Assembly: GCA_905250025.1 (NCBI GenBank)
Contig: CAJNOJ010000015.1
Coordinates: 744,001-808,000 of the forward strand
From: Adineta ricciae
Lineage: Eukaryota > Rotifera > Eurotatoria > Adinetida > Adinetidae
DNA: 64,000 nucleotides
Direction of reading: 5' to 3'
In this document: piece after piece, positions 47,448 through 60,300 of the stretch
How positions within the stretch are numbered: the first letter of the stretch is position 1
How the letters are laid out: each line of letters opens with the position of its first letter
Program-made: the position numbers and the translations under genes
The notes under the pieces: model-generated
Database searches by the model: none
Seen by the model: only the letters and a program-made list of their open reading frames with translations
What the model was told of the DNA's origin: nothing

Positions 47448-50400
47448 ATGGCGACTACAGCTCAATCGACTAATCTCGAATTACCTTTGGATATTCAACA
47501 AAAACTTCAAGAACTCGAACTTGAACTAGCTGAAGGTACGACTAGTGCGTAATTTCAGTCGTGAAAGTACAGCTCTGCGTTTTCTAGGTGATATTACACA
47601 AAAAGGTTTCGAAAAGAAACGTCTTAAATTGCTTGCTTCACACCAACAACAATCAGGTAAAACATATAACATTAATTTTGGACAAAGCCTAGAAAAACAC
47701 TTTCTCATTTCAGCACAAAATCCAGTTTATGTGAATAACATTAACAACAATAATAATAACAATCATCATCAACATGAAAAATCTTCCCATCGACCATCAA
47801 AAATCCAATGTCGCCGTCAAAAACGTGATGGATACAATCGATATCATTCAGGTACGCTCTTCACCTTGAATTATATCTTATGTTCTATTTTGCCGTTTAG
47901 ATGTTCGTCAAGAAGCAGTCAAACAAGCATTGGAACAATATGGAGCTCGTCCTATCCCTTCATCAAAGCGAGCTCTCAATCCTCAAACGAAAAGTAAAAT
48001 TTTTTGGAAAACTACGTTTCATTCAGCAAAGCATTCATTTTCATGTAGACGAATCATCAGATGACGATGACATTGATGATGATGATCAAAGTAGTTCCAC
48101 ATATGCGACTACTGATGATCAACAAAATAAGGAATCATCGATTTCACCCGTTCCTATTCCGATACAAAACCATCATTATCAAAATCCTCCTACAGTTGAA
48201 GCTATTATAAAAAGTAGAAATTGCTAAATTCATTATGGTCATCATACTCTTTTCCGTTTGTTTCGAAGATATACAAGCACCAACGGCACCACCGCCTCCT
48301 CTCTTTTGCTCATCAACATTCTTATCCGATTTCATTCATCGGAGTCAAGAACCATCACGTAAATATCGAGACAGCTAAACTTTTTCTTCTCATTACTGAT
48401 TGAAATCTCTTGAGAATCGTGGATTTCTTTCGTATATAATTCCCATTCGTCATAGAAAAAAAAAGTTTTTTCTTCTCTCGTAGTATCGAACATTGAATGT
48501 GATCTAACGCGAAGTGCTGGCGCACGTTATCGGGATTCGAATTCGGATTATGTTAATACAAGTCAACAACATTATGTTTTATATGGAGATCGCAATGCAT
48601 CTGCTGATTCATCGATATCTATTTCAAACTCAATCAATCAAAGCGAAGGTATAATCAATAAATCAGCAATGATCGATTAACAATATCTATTAATTTGAAT
48701 CATAGATGAATGTTCGTTGTATTTACAGTAGTAACAACGAGAGAAACTATGTCCATGAACGAAAAGTGAAAAAGACAAGTCTTCTCTTTCCTCCCTCCCT
48801 CTCTCTCGCTCTCACGCATACACACACACACACACGAACGCACACATTAACATCGTTCTTTGAAAGACATCGCATACGTAGACTCAGTTGACATTTCAAT
48901 TCACTTCTTTTCTTTCTCCTTTTATGTGGTTGATTGTCGTATATGTATACATACATAGGAGACCTTATCGTTTCACGAGCAAAATACAAAAAAAAAAAAG
49001 AAAAAAAAGAATGTAAAGAAGTAAAGAGTAATCAACAGTTCACCATTCATCTGAGCCCTAAAGACAGTATTGATGATGATGACGATGAGCGGACAGGAGA
49101 AATACCATAAGGTGACAGACGATCAAGACGTTATAATATCTTGCACCAGACGAACCGCCCTCGGTATTATTTTTGTATAATAGGATCGAATCATCCGATG
49201 CTTATTATGTATATTTAGAACGTAAACCAAGCTTACGTGTTTCATCGAAAATTCTTGCACTTGTCAATACATTAAAAGTATGTCATCTCATATCCAAGAC
49301 GAATGAAACAAGCAAATGACTTTTTAATCTTTTTTAATACTTGATTAGCGTCCGAAACGTAAACCGATGAAAGAATATTACGAGGATAATGAAGAAGAAT
49401 TAGCAAGTAAGTTGACCTCCACAGAATTATTGCAAACTATGTCTTCCGTTTCGATATAGTGCCACCCATCGATCCTCTTGCTCCAAGGCCAGAAGGTGGA
49501 ATATCGGTTCCGTCATGTGGTGAACAATTAGTTGTTTCATCGCAGTGGCCCAAAACCTTTCTAGCTGCATTACAACAACATGCTCTCCAACAACCTCGCA
49601 CCAATGCTATTACAATACTTGATGAACAAACAAAACCCTCACAAACACTTACATTTCGTAAGTCGATCAAGTCCGTCATTTTTCTTTCTTCATGTTTAAA
49701 GAATAGCAATCGATTTCACTTCATTACTTATCACCAGAGATCAATCTATAGCATGATTTCTACATGAACGAATCTTTCTCTTTCAGTTAAATTATTGACG
49801 CGTTCACAAAAGATCGCGTATAATCTTCTTCACAAAGTTCATTCACATGGTAATACCGGCAGTAATTCACGAGAAAATTTACTCAAACCAGGCGACCGTG
49901 TACGTAAAAAAAGTGACATACAATTATTGTTCATGGCAACTATTTTCTTTAGGTGGCTCTGGTTTACTCAAGTAATGATCCGATTAGTTTCATTTGTGCT
50001 TTCTATGGATGTCTACTTGCTGGCATCGTTCCCTTGCCTATCGATGTACCGTTAGCACGTCGAGTAAATAGAAATTTGTATGAAAAAAAAAATGAAATCT
50101 ATATGCGATACATTTTAGGACTGGCTTTCCCAACGTATCGGTATTCTCCTTGGTCAACTATCCATAAAAGTTGCACTAACATCGGATTCATGCTATCGCC
50201 AATTGCCAAAAGTGCAACAGCACACAGCGACGTCTTCAGCAGCAAATCTAAATGAGATCGTTTCATTCAAAGGCTGGCCCAATTTGATTTGGTTCATAAC
50301 CGAACATTTAACCAAACCGCCAAAAGATTGGACTATCACTGATTTGCCACGATCATCTTACGAAACGACACCAGCCTACATTGAGTACACATCTGTCAAA

Positions 50401-53400
50401 GATGGTAGCATTGTTGGCGTCACCATTAATTACGAACAATTATTTGTACATACTCAAACACTTGTGAATGCATGTAAATATACATCCACGGACATATGCT
50501 TATGCTGTGTGGATTATAAACGTCAAATCGGCTTGTGGCATACGATTCATGCCAATATTCTTTCGGGTATGCAAGTTATATTTATTCCAACATCAATATT
50601 AAAATCTCAACCATCATCCTGGTTATTGTCGATCACAAAATATCACATCACAACTGCTATTGTACGTTCACGGGATATGCATTGGGCAGTATTAGCTGTA
50701 CGTGAAATGACAAATGCATCACCGACAATAAATTTATCATCATTACGATTATTATTGATAAGTGATGGCTCCAATCCATGGTCATTAACTGCTGTCGATA
50801 CATTTCTTTCAACATTTGTTTCCCGAGGTCTTCGTTCCGATTGTTGCTGTCCTTGTTCATACTCATCTGAAACATTAACACTATCCATTCGGCGACAGTA
50901 TCATTCATCTTTGTCAACGCATCAATCAGGTCGTGGAATACTTTCTATGCACGCGTTAAGTTATGGCGTTGTGCGCGTTGATCAAGATAATAGTTTAACA
51001 TCATTAACAATTCAAGATGTTGGACATGTACTACCTGGTGCTATCATCGGCATTATCAAAATCGATGGGCCACCATTGCTTTGCCAAACAGATGAAATTG
51101 GCGAAGTTGTCATCTCATCAAAAGCAACACCGAATGGTTATTGGGCCTTACCTGGACTATCAACAAACGCATTTAAAGTTATACCATTAGGATCGGATGA
51201 ACGACCTATTGGTACTCAGGAATTTGTTCGATCTGGCTTACTTGGATTTCTTGGTCCTGTGAGTCGACAAAACAGCTCTCAAATCGGAGTTAATTCTTTT
51301 CTTTCTAGGGTGGTCTTCTATTTGTCACGGGCAGCCGCGAAGGTCTGATGCAAGTGGCTGGCCGAAAACATAATAGCGATGATTTAATCGCTACAGCCTT
51401 GGCTGTTGAACCGATGAAAGTCGTCTATCGTGCACGTGTGGTGATCTTTTCCATACGTGTTCTACGTGACGAAAGAATAGTTATTGTTGCCGAACAACGA
51501 CCTGATATCGGCGAAGATGAATGTTTTCAATGGATGAGTCGTGTCCTTCAAGCAATTGACTCCATACATCAAGTGGGAGTCTACTGTCTTGCTCTATGTC
51601 CAGCAAATACATTACCTAAAGTATGGAAGCTCACACGTGTCGATTTGAAGTGCGAACACGTTTGATTTATATTTGCAGAGTCATTCGGGTCTGATCCATG
51701 TTCAAGAAACGCGCCGACGCTTATTGGAAGGCAATTTACACCCATGCTCGTATGATAAACAGAGGAAAATAGGCATCGTTTGATTTTGGCTCTTTAGAGT
51801 ATTGATGTGTCCACATTCATGCATTTTGAATTTGCCCAAGCCACGCGAACATCATCCTGAACGAGAAGTGGGCCCAGGTGCAATTCTAGCCGGTACGATT
51901 ATTCAAGGTATGCGTTTAGCTGAGGCAAAAGGTGCAGATATGACTTTCAACGACGAGCAAGAAGCCATGGAACAAGGAAAAAAGGTAGATTCTAATACAA
52001 AAATAAGTTCGTCATTATAATTCGTATTTGCAAATTAGTTTCAATACATTGATGACATTCTTCGATGGCGTTCGATGACAATGTCCGATCATGTTCTCTA
52101 TTCAGTGATCAATGCTAAAGTCAGATATTTTCTTGCATATTGAACTATTCAATCGAAATTTTGCATTATTATATTAAGGGTCAAGAATCTGCCCACATCA
52201 CCTGTTCAGCTATGCATAAACGTAGCGAACGTATCGCATTGACAATGCTAGATCGAATTGAATTGAAATCATCCGATCATGTTGCGTTATTGTATCCACC
52301 ATGTGTAGATCTTGTTTCAGCATTTTATGCTTGTTTATATATTGGTAATAGGAAAAGGATACATCTTAGGCAAATAAACTTGTTCTCCTGCCCTTTAGAT
52401 GCTGTACCAGTGTCAATTCGACCACCACATGCTCAAAATCTTTTGAATACATTATCAACTGTAAAAATGATGATTGAATTAAGTCAAGCCAAAGTTATCC
52501 TAACGACGAGTTCGATAGCCAAACTACTTCGGTGTAAAGTAAGTTTAGTATCAATGTTCACAGTCTTCGTTGCTAACTCATCTCGTTCTGTTTTCAAGGA
52601 AGCGGCAACACTGCTCGATCCAAAACTATGGCCATTGATTATTGATACAGATGATTTACCCAAACAAAAGAAAAATCAAGTTCTTCCAAAAAAGTCAACA
52701 TCCACGCAAGCTCAATCACTTTGTTATTTGGATTTCAGTATCTCAACCACTGGATCATTAACTGCTGTGAAAGTAAGTGAGAAGTTGTACTGAGATGTTA
52801 TCTATACGAATGATTTTATAATCTAGTTGTCATATGGTGCTATTGGTAATTTATGTCGCTCAATTAAATTAGCTTGTGAGCTGTATCCAAGTCGAGAACT
52901 TGTTCTCTGTTTGGATCCCTATAATGGGCTTGGATTAGTACTCTGGTGTATAATTAGGTAAATGTCGATTCATTTGTTGTATTTAGCTAACAATTACCTG
53001 TGGATATTTTCAGCATCTATGCTGGTCATCATTCAATTCTGATCGATCCAGCTGAAGTGGAGCTCAATCCATCAGTATGGATGAACACAATTAGTCATTA
53101 CAAAAGTAACTATTTACCAATGTACGGTTTTCTGATCGCTAATCGTCTTTTCTCTAGTTCGTGATACTTTCTGTTCCTACTCGGTGATGGAACTTTGTAC
53201 AAAAGGATTGAGTACATCCATTGTTGATCTAAAAGTGAGTTTTCTGTTGAAATTCTCAAATTAATCAACATCCTACATATGTTCTAGAATCGTGGGTTAT
53301 CATTATCATGTGTACGCACATGTGCTGTTGTCGCCGAAGAACGACCACGTTTACAATTATTGAATTCTTTTGTAAAACTATTTCAAACATTAGGTCTTAA

Positions 53401-54400
53401 TCCTCGAAGTGTGAGCACAACATTTGGCTGTCGAGTCAATATCGCCATTTGTCTACGAGGTGCAAGTGATCCTGATCCAGCACCTGCCTACGTTGATCAA
53501 CGAGCATTGAGAAATGATCGTGTAACTCTAGTCGAAAAGGGTAGTCCGCATAGTTTATGTTTATTAGAATCAGGAAAAGTAAGAAGCACGTCTATTCGCA
53601 TCCCATTGGTCTATTTCGATATTTTAGCTTTTGCCGGGCGTAAAAGTTGTTATTGCGAATCCGGAAAGTAAAGGACAATGTGCTGATGCACACTTAGGTG
53701 AAGTAAGTATCCGATTGATTCTGTTCTTGTCCCATTTATGAAATTTCGTCATCCTATCATTTAGTTATGGGTTCAAAGCGGCCATAATTCACTTGGTTGT
53801 CAGATAATTAGCTATGGTGATAACAATCAACAACAAGGATCAAATCAGAATTCAGATCAATTCTATTCACACTTGGCCACGGGTGATACACGACAGTTAT
53901 ATGCTCGAACAGGTTATCTCGGCTTTGTTCGTCGAACAGATTCGATTGCAGCAGATGGAAGTACGTCTTTCAACTAAATGAAGTCGAAAGCAGTGTGCAG
54001 CAAACGAATACTTTGTATTTTAGAAAATCACGATGCCGTCTACATAGTCGGCTCTTTGGATGAAACACTTCTCATTCGTGGTATGCGTTATCATCCGATT
54101 GATATTGAGAATACAGTTATGCGTGCACATAAACGTATCTGTGAATGTGCTTGTTTTACATGGACAAATTTATTGGTCGTTGTTGTCGAATATGACGGCC
54201 TCGAACAACACTCACTCGATCTTGTTCCGTTAATAACAAGCGCTATCCTTGAAGAACATTATGTGATTGTTGGCGTTCTTGTCATCGTTGATCCGGGCGT
54301 TGTACCGGTCAATTCACGTGGTGAAAAACAACGTATGCACTTACGTGATGGTTTTGTATCAGATCAACTTGATCCTATATTTGTTGCATATAATATGTAG
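47448..54400 (+). CDS. DIP2: Disco-interacting protein 2 (DIP2)
   Basis: A large multi-exon gene matching animal DIP2 from end to end. The N-terminal DMAP1-binding domain reads LPLDIQQKLQELELELAEG, then DITQKGFEKKRLKLLAS. A low-complexity Asn/His/Ser linker follows, then ILALVNTLKRPKRKPMKEYY. Two adenylate-forming (AMP-binding, FAAL-like) domains come next: the first with FKGWPNLIWF, PAYIEYTSVKDGSIVGVTI and SRDMHW; the second with LDFSISTTGSLTAVK, STTFGCRVNVAICL-like sequence and DETLLIRGMRYHPIDIENTV. The last residues (LDPIFVAYNM) are nearly identical to human DIP2 (LDPIYVAYNM). DIP2 proteins act in axon branching and lipid (diacylglycerol) homeostasis. The intron at about 48653-49200 carries a CT/CA microsatellite. 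Total length is about 1,500 residues, as in the family. Confidence 0.96.
48781..48850 (+). repeat. Compound CT/CA microsatellite in a DIP2 intron
   Basis: CCTCCCTCTCTCTCGCTCTC followed by (CA)n with interruptions, inside an intron of DIP2. Confidence 0.75.
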
Positions 54401-54855
54401 CTTCCCTTCCTGTATATACAATCATACAAGTTCTCACCTTTCGCTCGCTAATACTCACCGAATCTTTGGCAGATATTTTTTAATAAAATAATCCCAAGCA
54501 GAAGAGATTTGTTTTTGTAAGAAAGACAAAAACAAACAATATAAACAGTAGTAGTCATTTTGGATCTTTGATATCGTCTTTTGTGTTTGTTTTTGCACAT
54601 ATGAAAATCGAATTCGAATAAAACTTGCACGTGTTTTTTCTGATATCAAGATTTGTCTTTTTTTTTGCTTTCTTTTCTTTTCGATTTCATTATGTATTCC
54701 ATTCTATTCACTTTGCTATGAATTCTTTGATGTTCAAGTTCTTCTTCTTTCTGCGAATTGAATCATGACAATTCTTTTTCATCGTATGAATAATAAAAGT
54801 TTATTACAAGCAATGAACGGCGAATAGTTACTTCCCTTCTTCTCTGTCTTTGCAG
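54401..54855. other. DIP2 3' flank and 5' region of the YbaK gene
   Basis: Pyrimidine-rich run (CTTCCCTTCTTCTCTGTC) followed by TTTGCAG ends exactly at 54855, next to the YbaK ATG: a strong splice-acceptor look. AATAAA also occurs near 54790. Confidence 0.6.
54482..54487 (+). terminator. Polyadenylation signal of DIP2
   Basis: AATAAA about 80 bp after the DIP2 stop codon. Confidence 0.45.
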
Positions 54856-55524
54856 ATGGCTTCTGCTAGCACTCCTTTAGAAAATGAAAGTCCAGTAGAA
54901 GACTACAGTACATTTCAAAGTATCATGCGACATGTCATGTCGTTGAAAGACCCATTGGTTTCTATTCTTCTCATTCGTCATCCGCCTGTGCGCACAAGTG
55001 TTGAAGCATCGAATCAACGACAAGTTCCCTTGCATAGCGGAGCGAAAGCGATGCTTGTTTGTCAGAAAAATACAGATCAATTCACTCTAATTGTTCTTCC
55101 AGCTCATCTATCTTGCGATACTAAGAAGATTGCAGTGGTCCTCGGAGTACCATCATCAAAAATACGCATGGCTACAGAGGATGAAGTTCGACAAATCACT
55201 GGCTGTATACCTGGTGCTGTTCCTCCATTTGGCTCACTCTTTCCTCAGAAGGTGCGAACACTGATTGACGGGAAAATGTCGCAATCGACATCGCATCCTC
55301 CGCCGTTAACTTTCAATCCTCAAGTGAAATTATTTTCGACGAATGATCCTGAATGGCCGAGTGATTTGGCACACGTTGCTTTACCAGAATTTACCGACCA
55401 TGAACGAAATGATTGTATTAATTTCAATATTGGCCTACGTACTGTGTCATGTTCAATACCGTTCAGTGATTATCTGAGAGTTTTAGGAGAGAACAGTTAT
55501 TCTATTTGTGACATTTCAAAATAA
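54856..55524 (+). CDS. YbaK/aminoacyl-tRNA deacylase-domain protein
   Basis: A single exon of 222 codons. An N-terminal helical extension (about 30 residues) precedes a YbaK/ProX-type editing domain. The motif core is HSGAKAMLVCQ with the family Lys, then LVIVLPAHLS-like strand FTLIVLPAHLS, KKIAVVLGVPSSKIRMAT, and the hallmark TGCIPGAVPPFGSLF (YbaK GxxPGAVPPFG). Free-standing relatives hydrolyse mischarged tRNAs such as Ala- or Cys-tRNAPro. An extra C-terminal part of about 70 residues (from LTFNPQVKLF) is not recognised. The protein is probably cytosolic. The ATG touches an acceptor-like CAG, so a 5' UTR intron or trans-splicing is likely. The ORF itself is intronless, unlike DIP2 next door; acquisition from bacteria at some time is possible but not shown. 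Confidence 0.85.
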   Translation: MASASTPLENESPVEDYSTFQSIMRHVMSLKDPLVSILLIRHPPVRTSVEASNQRQVPLHSGAKAMLVCQKNTDQFTLIVLPAHLSCDTKKIAVVLGVPSSKIRMATEDEVRQITGCIPGAVPPFGSLFPQKVRTLIDGKMSQSTSHPPPLTFNPQVKLFSTNDPEWPSDLAHVALPEFTDHERNDCINFNIGLRTVSCSIPFSDYLRVLGENSYSICDISK

Positions 55525-55581
55525 AGAAAAACGTGAAAAAAGAAAAGAATGTCTATGCTGCATGTCTCTTCATTAAATAAA

Positions 55582-56061
55582 TTAGTAGTAGGAATGATAA
55601 TAAGAATATGCTGGTGGACACGCGAAGTGTGGCGAATGTTGGTACATTTGTTGTGAATGATCAGACGAAGGATACGAACATTGATTTGATGTTGTTGATG
55701 AATGGTCGCTATCATCGAGTAGATCAGTTAAAAGGCGAATATATGCTGAAGCTGTTCGGAGTGTTTCAATTTTAGTTAACTTGTCTTCCATCATTGGACT
55801 ATGATGCGCTGATAGATCCGTTGAAGAATAGTAGCAAGATGAATCCATAGGAAGTATGGTCCGTAAATGTTCAAGAGCTTCATTGAGCAAGCGCATGCGT
55901 GTTCGTTCACGATCGTTCGCACGTGAACGACGGTGTTGTTTTAATTGTGTAGCTAGGACTGGATCAGTAACACGTTTACGACCACGACGAGATTTCGTTG
56001 GAGGATTGAGCATGGATACTGATGAACTATTTTCTGTGCTCTTATCCATTGAAGAATTCAT
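55582..56061 (-). CDS. Neurogenin/Atonal-superfamily bHLH transcription factor
   Basis: A single exon of 159 codons. The basic-helix1 region is QHRRSRANDRERTRMRLLNE followed by ALEHLRTILP. Helix 2 is DKLTKIETLRTASAYIRLLTDLL, closely matching neurogenin KLTKIETLRFAYNYI. The loop is much longer than normal: about 20 residues (MDSSCYYSSTDLSAHHSPMM) separate ILP from EDKLTK. The C-tail is Ser/Tyr/His-rich, ending SYYHSYY. The start was chosen at MNSSMDK because an in-frame upstream ATG lies inside a TATATATA tract (56119-56141) that looks like the promoter. A nuclear proneural-type E-box factor is expected; neurogenin versus another atonal-group class is not certain because ANDRER is shared. Confidence 0.88.
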   Translation of the reverse strand: MNSSMDKSTENSSSVSMLNPPTKSRRGRKRVTDPVLATQLKQHRRSRANDRERTRMRLLNEALEHLRTILPMDSSCYYSSTDLSAHHSPMMEDKLTKIETLRTASAYIRLLTDLLDDSDHSSTTSNQCSYPSSDHSQQMYQHSPHFACPPAYSYYHSYY

Positions 56062-57384
56062 TTCTGTTTTGAGATCTAGTCGTTCAACCAAATGAAGTAA
56101 TGTTCTCGAAGCGCATGGATATATATATATATATACATATATGAGTAGTACCATATATCTCTGTTGGATGTTCTTTTTTTTTCGTCCAAAAAATAGACGA
56201 TTGGTCAGTAGAGCGGTGATTTATCCAATCGAGGAATTTCTATCGTTGCACAGCAGGAATCTGCGATCGATAGATCGTTTCTATATATAATTATCTTCAC
56301 ACAGCACGCTGCCGTTCATGTGCGTCGCACTTGCTCACCTTATTTTTCTCAAACAACAATTGTTTAAAAAGGCGGAGAACGAAAGGAAGTTGTCAAATGA
56401 AATTGCTTGTATCATAGATAGAACGATGACAATAACTTCAAAGAAACTAGTAATTTCCCATTTACATATACTTTTGTTGAAATGTAGATGTCGAGAAGCA
56501 AGTATGTTGAAAGCGTGATCGACAAATATTTGCAAGGGATAAGTGAGAAGTGTATCGATCTTGATTTAGTTGTTTCCGTTTCTCTTTCTTAACACTATAT
56601 TGAACACGTGTCTGGTTAATCGAATTCTTCTAGTTGTTAAAATCATCAGGAGGTCGATCACATCTCCCTTTCTAGAGTAATACTTGAATTTGACGTTTGA
56701 ATAACTGAGTTGCCAATGGGCATCACATATCAAAATGAGTTTGAATATTCGATTTAGTTTTCATGCTGTGTTTGTTCTGTCAATCATTTGTCGTCGAGAC
56801 AAATAAGTGTAATTATCGATGCGGTACCATCATGGAATGTTTGTTCTTTTTTGCTCATACACGCATGTGTCGAAAAAAAGAAAGAAATTAGTCAGGAAAA
56901 GACTGTCAACCGGAAAAGATGACATACCTTTCAATTACATCTATCAAATAGTTTGATCTTTTCGTTTGATATCTGCCGCTACATTCGGTTCTATGGCTGA
57001 GATATACGAACTGACTCGCGTGTGATTTCTTTTCAGGAAGATGCAGGAGTTTGAAATTAAATGAAGCGGAAAATAATCCACAATGATTGATATTTTAATC
57101 CGAATCGAAAACCAAAGATGTCGTTAGGTGTCGCGATTGAATTCTTGTCCAAATAGAAGTTACGGTCAACCATTAGTTGATGCTATTGCCATGACAACGA
57201 AAGGAAAAATTAAGCTATTTTATTTGTCGATCTTTCGGTCCAAAAGAAGATCTGTTGTGTGTGTTTGCATGTCAAAAAAACCTGATTTTTCCTTACTGAT
57301 CAACAAATCCGGTGCTGCTCATTACTAAGTCTTCCCGTATTCTTCTCTTCTCTCGATTATTTCTTGATCAATCTTGTTTTTTAA
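56062..57384. other. Divergent intergenic region, bHLH / DCLK
   Basis: About 1.3 kb holding promoters for both genes. No coding sequence supported. Confidence 0.5.
56119..56141 (-). promoter_or_regulatory. TATA-like tract of the bHLH gene
   Basis: An alternating TA run on both strands, about 60-80 bp before the preferred bHLH start codon and on the correct side for a minus-strand TATA box. Confidence 0.45.
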
Positions 57385-60300
57385 ATGACGGATATCCTGT
57401 CATCACATATTGGATGGTCACGCAGTCCTATGCCAAATGTGTCTCAACAGCAACAACAATCGCAGCAGCAAGAACAAGCTTTCCAAAAAAATACACGTCG
57501 CGCTTTACCTAAATTAAAAAATGATCTGTCACCACAAGCAACACCGCGTAAAGTTACTCTTTTCCGCAATGGCGATCGTTATTTCCCCGGCAAGCAAACG
57601 GCGATCATTCCACAGAACTATTCCAATCTTGGACAACTATTACAAGAACTATCCACAACGATCGATTTGCCTTATGGTGTAAGACGCCTATTTACACCTA
57701 ATCAAGGATCGGAAGTAACAGACGTTACTATTATTAAAGATGGTGCTTCGTATGTCTGTGCTTCATTCGAACCGTTTCAACGCATCGATTATGCTACTAT
57801 ATCCGTCCCACGTTTGACATTCAATATCGAGCAACGTAAGCCTTCTTTTTCTGTTTTATTCATGTTGATCAATAATCTAATGGCCGATCTTTCTTCACAC
57901 AAGCAGATTATAATTATTCTTCTTGGGATATTTATGAGATTTCTCTATGCACTATTGCATGTTTAAGTACTCCACAGTGTTTTCTTTTTCTGCTTCTTCA
58001 TCTTCCATAAATTTTTACTTATTATTATAGAAATGTATTAATTGAAAATCAGCAGAAGAGGAGAAGAAAGAGTAAAAACCGACTGAGACCGAAAGAAACA
58101 AAAAGAAAAAAAGCTATTATCATTTTACAGGTTCCAGGGGTGATGCTTATAGAAACCAGTTGACATTCCATTTTGATAATCCTATCAATTTTGTTCTCGT
58201 ATAGGTACAATAAAAGTTTAATCCTTCTAATTTTGCAAACTTGTCCTCTTATCTTTGACGTAGGTGTTGATAATTTTTTGAGGCGCAAGGAAATCGGAAT
58301 AAATGAGATATACAAAACTAATTAATGACCGAATAGCACTTTGAGCATTCAACTTGAATGAAATAACAGATTAAAATAGTCAAGTGAGACGAAAATTGTC
58401 AACTAATTTATTTTTCTATTTAATATTAAGTTCGCCATCCAACGCACGAGGTACAACCGTCACATCGACTGAATATACGCCATCTGCCGACACTACCGAC
58501 TGCTAAACCTGCCCCTCTGAGTACGTCTCCAACGAACTCAAATGTGAACTCAACAGTGAATCGCTTCCCAGCGAATAATCTTCTCTTACAATCGATCAGT
58601 CCTTCGATAACTAATTCCAATCAACAAACACAGAAGAAAATTCTTTCCAAACCAACTAGATATTCATACGATGGCACACAAAACAAATCGCGTCAAATCA
58701 CAATTGTCAAACAAGGAAATGAAAAGCCGCATAAATCCATTAATATTTTCGTTAGTCGGCGAACCGTTCAAAGTTACGAACAACTCCTATTGGACATAAC
58801 CGAATCGTTTGGTTATCAAAAGAATCGAGCAGATAAAGTAAGCAACATATATCGAATGAGACAGATGAATAGGCAGACAGAAAAAACCTCAAAATACGTC
58901 TTATTTTATTGAAGATCAGGTAAGGAGAAAATCTCATTTCTTTTTCTCGAGAAGAGTTTTTCCGCATCGCCCTTTTCCTGTCAGTAATACATTATTAGAA
59001 AGCAAAACTTCTAGCTACAACAAACAGGATGAGAACTTCTCTTTCATCTCTATCTCTCATGCGTAGTTAATTTTTTTTGCTGGCATCCCTGGTCTATCGA
59101 ATGGATTCTTTTTGAAGAAAAATACTTCTCTTCTCTAGATCAGACGATTATTCACTCTCAAAGGTAAACAAGTGAATGGTATTAATGATATTTTTCGCGA
59201 AGGTAATCGCATTACCAACTTGCATTGCTCTTTTTTTTTATTCAAGACTTAATCTTTAGATGATGTTTTTGTTGCATCAACCAATTCTGCTGATCTTTCA
59301 TTGACGGATTTGCAAGAAATTAGCGTAGAAATAATGAACGATCCTCAACGTTCGACATCACGCAATGCTGGTGTTAGTCGAAATCACTTTAAACAAAATT
59401 TGCAGCCACTTCGCGATCGTGAAACACCGAACACACAAATAGGTGTCACGACGAACGAGAGTAAAAAAGTGATTAGTATACGTGACAGTGGCTTCCTTGA
59501 CGATGAAGATGGACTATCGGGTAGAGATAGCGAGCTAACAACATCACGTAAAACACCATCACGGCTTGTAAATGCAACGAGCAAACAACATGAACTTGTT
59601 TCCGAAGACGCAACAACCCCTAATGATCTTATTGGACGCAGACAGAAAAGTAAGAAAACACACCGAACATAGCCGTTAATTATGACATTTTTATGTCTAC
59701 AGTCGAAGAATTATTAATTCACTTTCTTTGAGCCTTTTCATCAGGAAAGAAACGTCACATTATCTTCTCTTTTCTAAAAAGGAACGACACTTAAACCGGG
59801 AGACACTAAGACAGTTGATCAACAACGTGAGCGTGAACGTCAACGCTTAAAAGAAGACGATGATGAACGTCGAAAGAAACTGGTAGCTCGAAAAGATCAG
59901 CCAGCAGCGCAAAAATTCGAACCATTAGCAGTCGACATGAATAATGACGACGTTCGCGATCATAAATCGAAGACACCAATAGCTGGTGCCAGTGTATTTT
60001 CTCCGAATTTCCCTTCAAACAATGGTGCTACAATCAAAGTGTCCAACCATAAACCCACTTCCATAACGTCATCAACTCGTGTCAATCATCATGATGAGAA
60101 TAATCCACTTACTACAGACGCAAACGCTGCTGGAGCGTCAGCAGAGACTATTCCGAAAAAACCTGTATTGAAGAAACGTTCGTCTGTATTAGTAAGATGA
60201 ATATTTACGAGAGTGCTTCAGAAACTAATCCTCTTTTCTTTCTCGTCTAGCATACGTCATCCACTGTTGTCACAGATCGATATGAACTTGGGAAAAAGAT

